23,778 bases of DNA from Bacteroidetes bacterium 4572_114 (GTDB lineage: Bacteria > Bacteroidota > Bacteroidia > Bacteroidales > 4484-276). The stretch spans positions 1 to 23,778 of the forward strand of contig NIVA01000100.1 in assembly GCA_002254335.1 (NCBI GenBank), given 5' to 3'. Under the pieces are notes generated by a model. It made no database searches, had not been told where the DNA came from, and saw only the letters and a program-made list of their open reading frames with translations. Positions within the stretch are counted from its first letter, which is position 1; each line of letters begins with the position of its first letter. Of this stretch, positions 22,650 through 23,778 are shown one piece after another. A program made the position numbers and the translations under genes.

Positions 22650-23576
22650 CTAATTTAACACTATTGTCTGCCTGCCCAAAGTTTCATTATCCTTTCCAAT
22701 TATAGATATAAAATAAACGCCTTTGTCAAATGAACCCAAATCAAGGCTCTTCACATTCATCCCCTGGTCGATTGCCCATATTTCATCCCTCAAATTTCTA
22801 CCCGAAATATCCGACACCTTTACATTGACCATCGTATTTGGACCGGAATTGAATTTTATCGAAATATTCCCGGCAGAAGGGTTTGGAAATATTTTTAAGC
22901 CGGGATATTGAACTTCGGGGTTGCTTATATCAACGATCATCAAATCACAAGGTTCTCCATAACTTGGGTAGTAGGTGGTATCGTCAAGGACAAAGCACAA
23001 TAGTTGGGCAGGGTACCAATCTGGAACTTCGTCAAGAAAACCCTGGTTAAACCCAATACCTTCAATAAGATCAAGAGGGTAGGGATAAATTGAATTTTCC
23101 AAATTGAATATTTTGCGATATGACCCCCCCACAAGGATGCTGTCGATACTTGAAACCACAACATTGTTTTCCATAAGAAAATATGTTTCAGGCAATGTAT
23201 CCCCAACAGACAGATCAAAATCGTAAAGCAGGTAATCGTTATTGCCTTCGCGGATATAAACCTTAAGGCTGTCTTGCCGGACAAGCCCGTAGAAATAATT
23301 ATAAAAAGACGAGCCGGTGCAATAATCCGGAGCTGGTGGATCGCCCATCCAGCTATGATCATGTTCCCCTCTTTTATATACTTTTTTATAGATGTAACCA
23401 TCAACAACTGAATCACCATTGAGGTAATACACATAATTATCAATTTCAAGACAGGGCATGGCCCCGCCCCACGTCAACTCCTGTCTCCATTCAGGGTTAC
23501 CTGCAAAATAGTCGGGTATCTGGGCCTGTGTGCTACAAGCTAAAATTAAGAGTGCAAGTGTCAGTAATTTTTTCAT
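22650..23576 (-). CDS. Small secreted protein with T9SS type A sorting domain
   Basis: The protein has 308 residues. A signal peptide (MKKLLTLALLILACSTQAQ) is followed by a mature region (20-225) rich in Tyr and Asp with strands such as YIYKKVYKRG, YDFDLSVGDTLP and VVVSSIDSILVGGSYRKIF. Five cysteines in the mature part may pair. No enzymatic motif was recognised. The last 80 residues form a T9SS type A domain: KIFPNPSAGNISIKFN, VKVSDISGRNL, KGVYFISIIG and a TIVLN end. It is convergent with argS. Its promoter is the best in the window. Export by the Por secretion system follows from the sorting domain. The function is unknown. Confidence 0.9.
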   Translation of the reverse strand: MKKLLTLALLILACSTQAQIPDYFAGNPEWRQELTWGGAMPCLEIDNYVYYLNGDSVVDGYIYKKVYKRGEHDHSWMGDPPAPDYCTGSSFYNYFYGLVRQDSLKVYIREGNNDYLLYDFDLSVGDTLPETYFLMENNVVVSSIDSILVGGSYRKIFNLENSIYPYPLDLIEGIGFNQGFLDEVPDWYPAQLLCFVLDDTTYYPSYGEPCDLMIVDISNPEVQYPGLKIFPNPSAGNISIKFNSGPNTMVNVKVSDISGRNLRDEIWAIDQGMNVKSLDLGSFDKGVYFISIIGKDNETLGRQTIVLN

Positions 23577-23623
23577 AGTAGTTTAGTTTTTATTAAAGTA
23601 AAATATTTAGGATAATTTGATGG

Positions 23624-23655
23624 CAAATATACAAAACAATTACAGTATGCCCAAA
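23624..23655 (-). promoter_or_regulatory. Complete Bacteroidota promoter for the T9SS gene
   Basis: The minus strand has -33 TTTG (23652-23655), a 20-bp spacer and -7 TATATTTG (23624-23631). The start codon is 47 nt further. This is the only site in the window where both boxes and the spacing match. Confidence 0.7.
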
Positions 23656-23727
23656 TATTCAATCGTATATATTTTAATTATTTGTTGCTTTTTTATAGTC
23701 ATCCATCTAACGTCCACTATCAAAGAC

Positions 23728-23755
23728 CCCCTCTAACTCCCCCTTGATGGGGAGG
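23728..23755. repeat. CCCCTCTAACTCCCCC-type intergenic repeat at window end
   Basis: CCCCTCTAACTCCCCCTTGA followed by TGGGGAGG, able to form a small CCCC/GGGG hairpin. It resembles short intergenic repeats common in Bacteroidota. The window ends shortly after. Confidence 0.4.
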
Positions 23756-23778
23756 ATCCCACCGCACTGGCAGATGCA

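Overview
The window reads as chromosomal DNA of a Bacteroidota (Bacteroidetes) bacterium. Three secreted proteins end in the type IX secretion (T9SS) C-terminal sorting domain. Eight places upstream of genes carry the Bacteroidota -7 promoter motif TAnnTTTG. LytTR and HisKA_2 signalling proteins are present, and the ArgS, APS reductase and SGLT-type transporter sequences look like Bacteroidota versions. I cannot place it below phylum. Gaps between genes are long and full of palindromes and tandem repeats. No tRNA, rRNA, CRISPR array, transposase or integrase was seen.

Layout. 2-832: 3' part of an FtsX/LolE-type ABC permease. 981-1239: large inverted repeat and a 17-unit heptamer array. 1244-1874: APS reductase gene with an internal deletion near its 5' end. 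2031-4607: a T9SS cargo protein and an unknown lipoprotein. 5273-6922 and 7548-8696: divergent SGLT-type sugar symporter and exported aldose 1-epimerase, probably one sugar uptake unit. 8931-9719: FRG-domain protein. 10074-12860: 928-residue BNR/propeller-PKD-T9SS protein. 12957-13924: BRO-N antirepressor-like protein and a signal-peptide stub. 14030-18884: four minus-strand signalling genes. 19363-20447: COG2403-type GTPase with a 5' internal deletion. 20718-22329: argS with an internal deletion and frameshift. 22650-23576: another T9SS cargo protein.

Three points stand out. (1) The four genes at 14030-18884 are a methyltransferase resembling PhcB, a LytTR response regulator, a receiver-histidine kinase and a six-TM hybrid sensor kinase. 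Part for part they match the Ralstonia phcBSRQ quorum-sensing operon, which makes them a candidate lipid-signal quorum system in Bacteroidota. A helically phased GTCATT array lies between the sensor gene and the other three. (2) A hairpin element of about 150 bp occurs four times, with base pairs in the stem that change together between copies, which points to a selected structure. (3) Three otherwise well-conserved genes (cysH-type, COG2403 GTPase, argS) each lack a block near the 5' end and change frame at the join. This is either real gene decay or a systematic assembly or amplification fault, and it should be settled before any metabolic conclusion is drawn.
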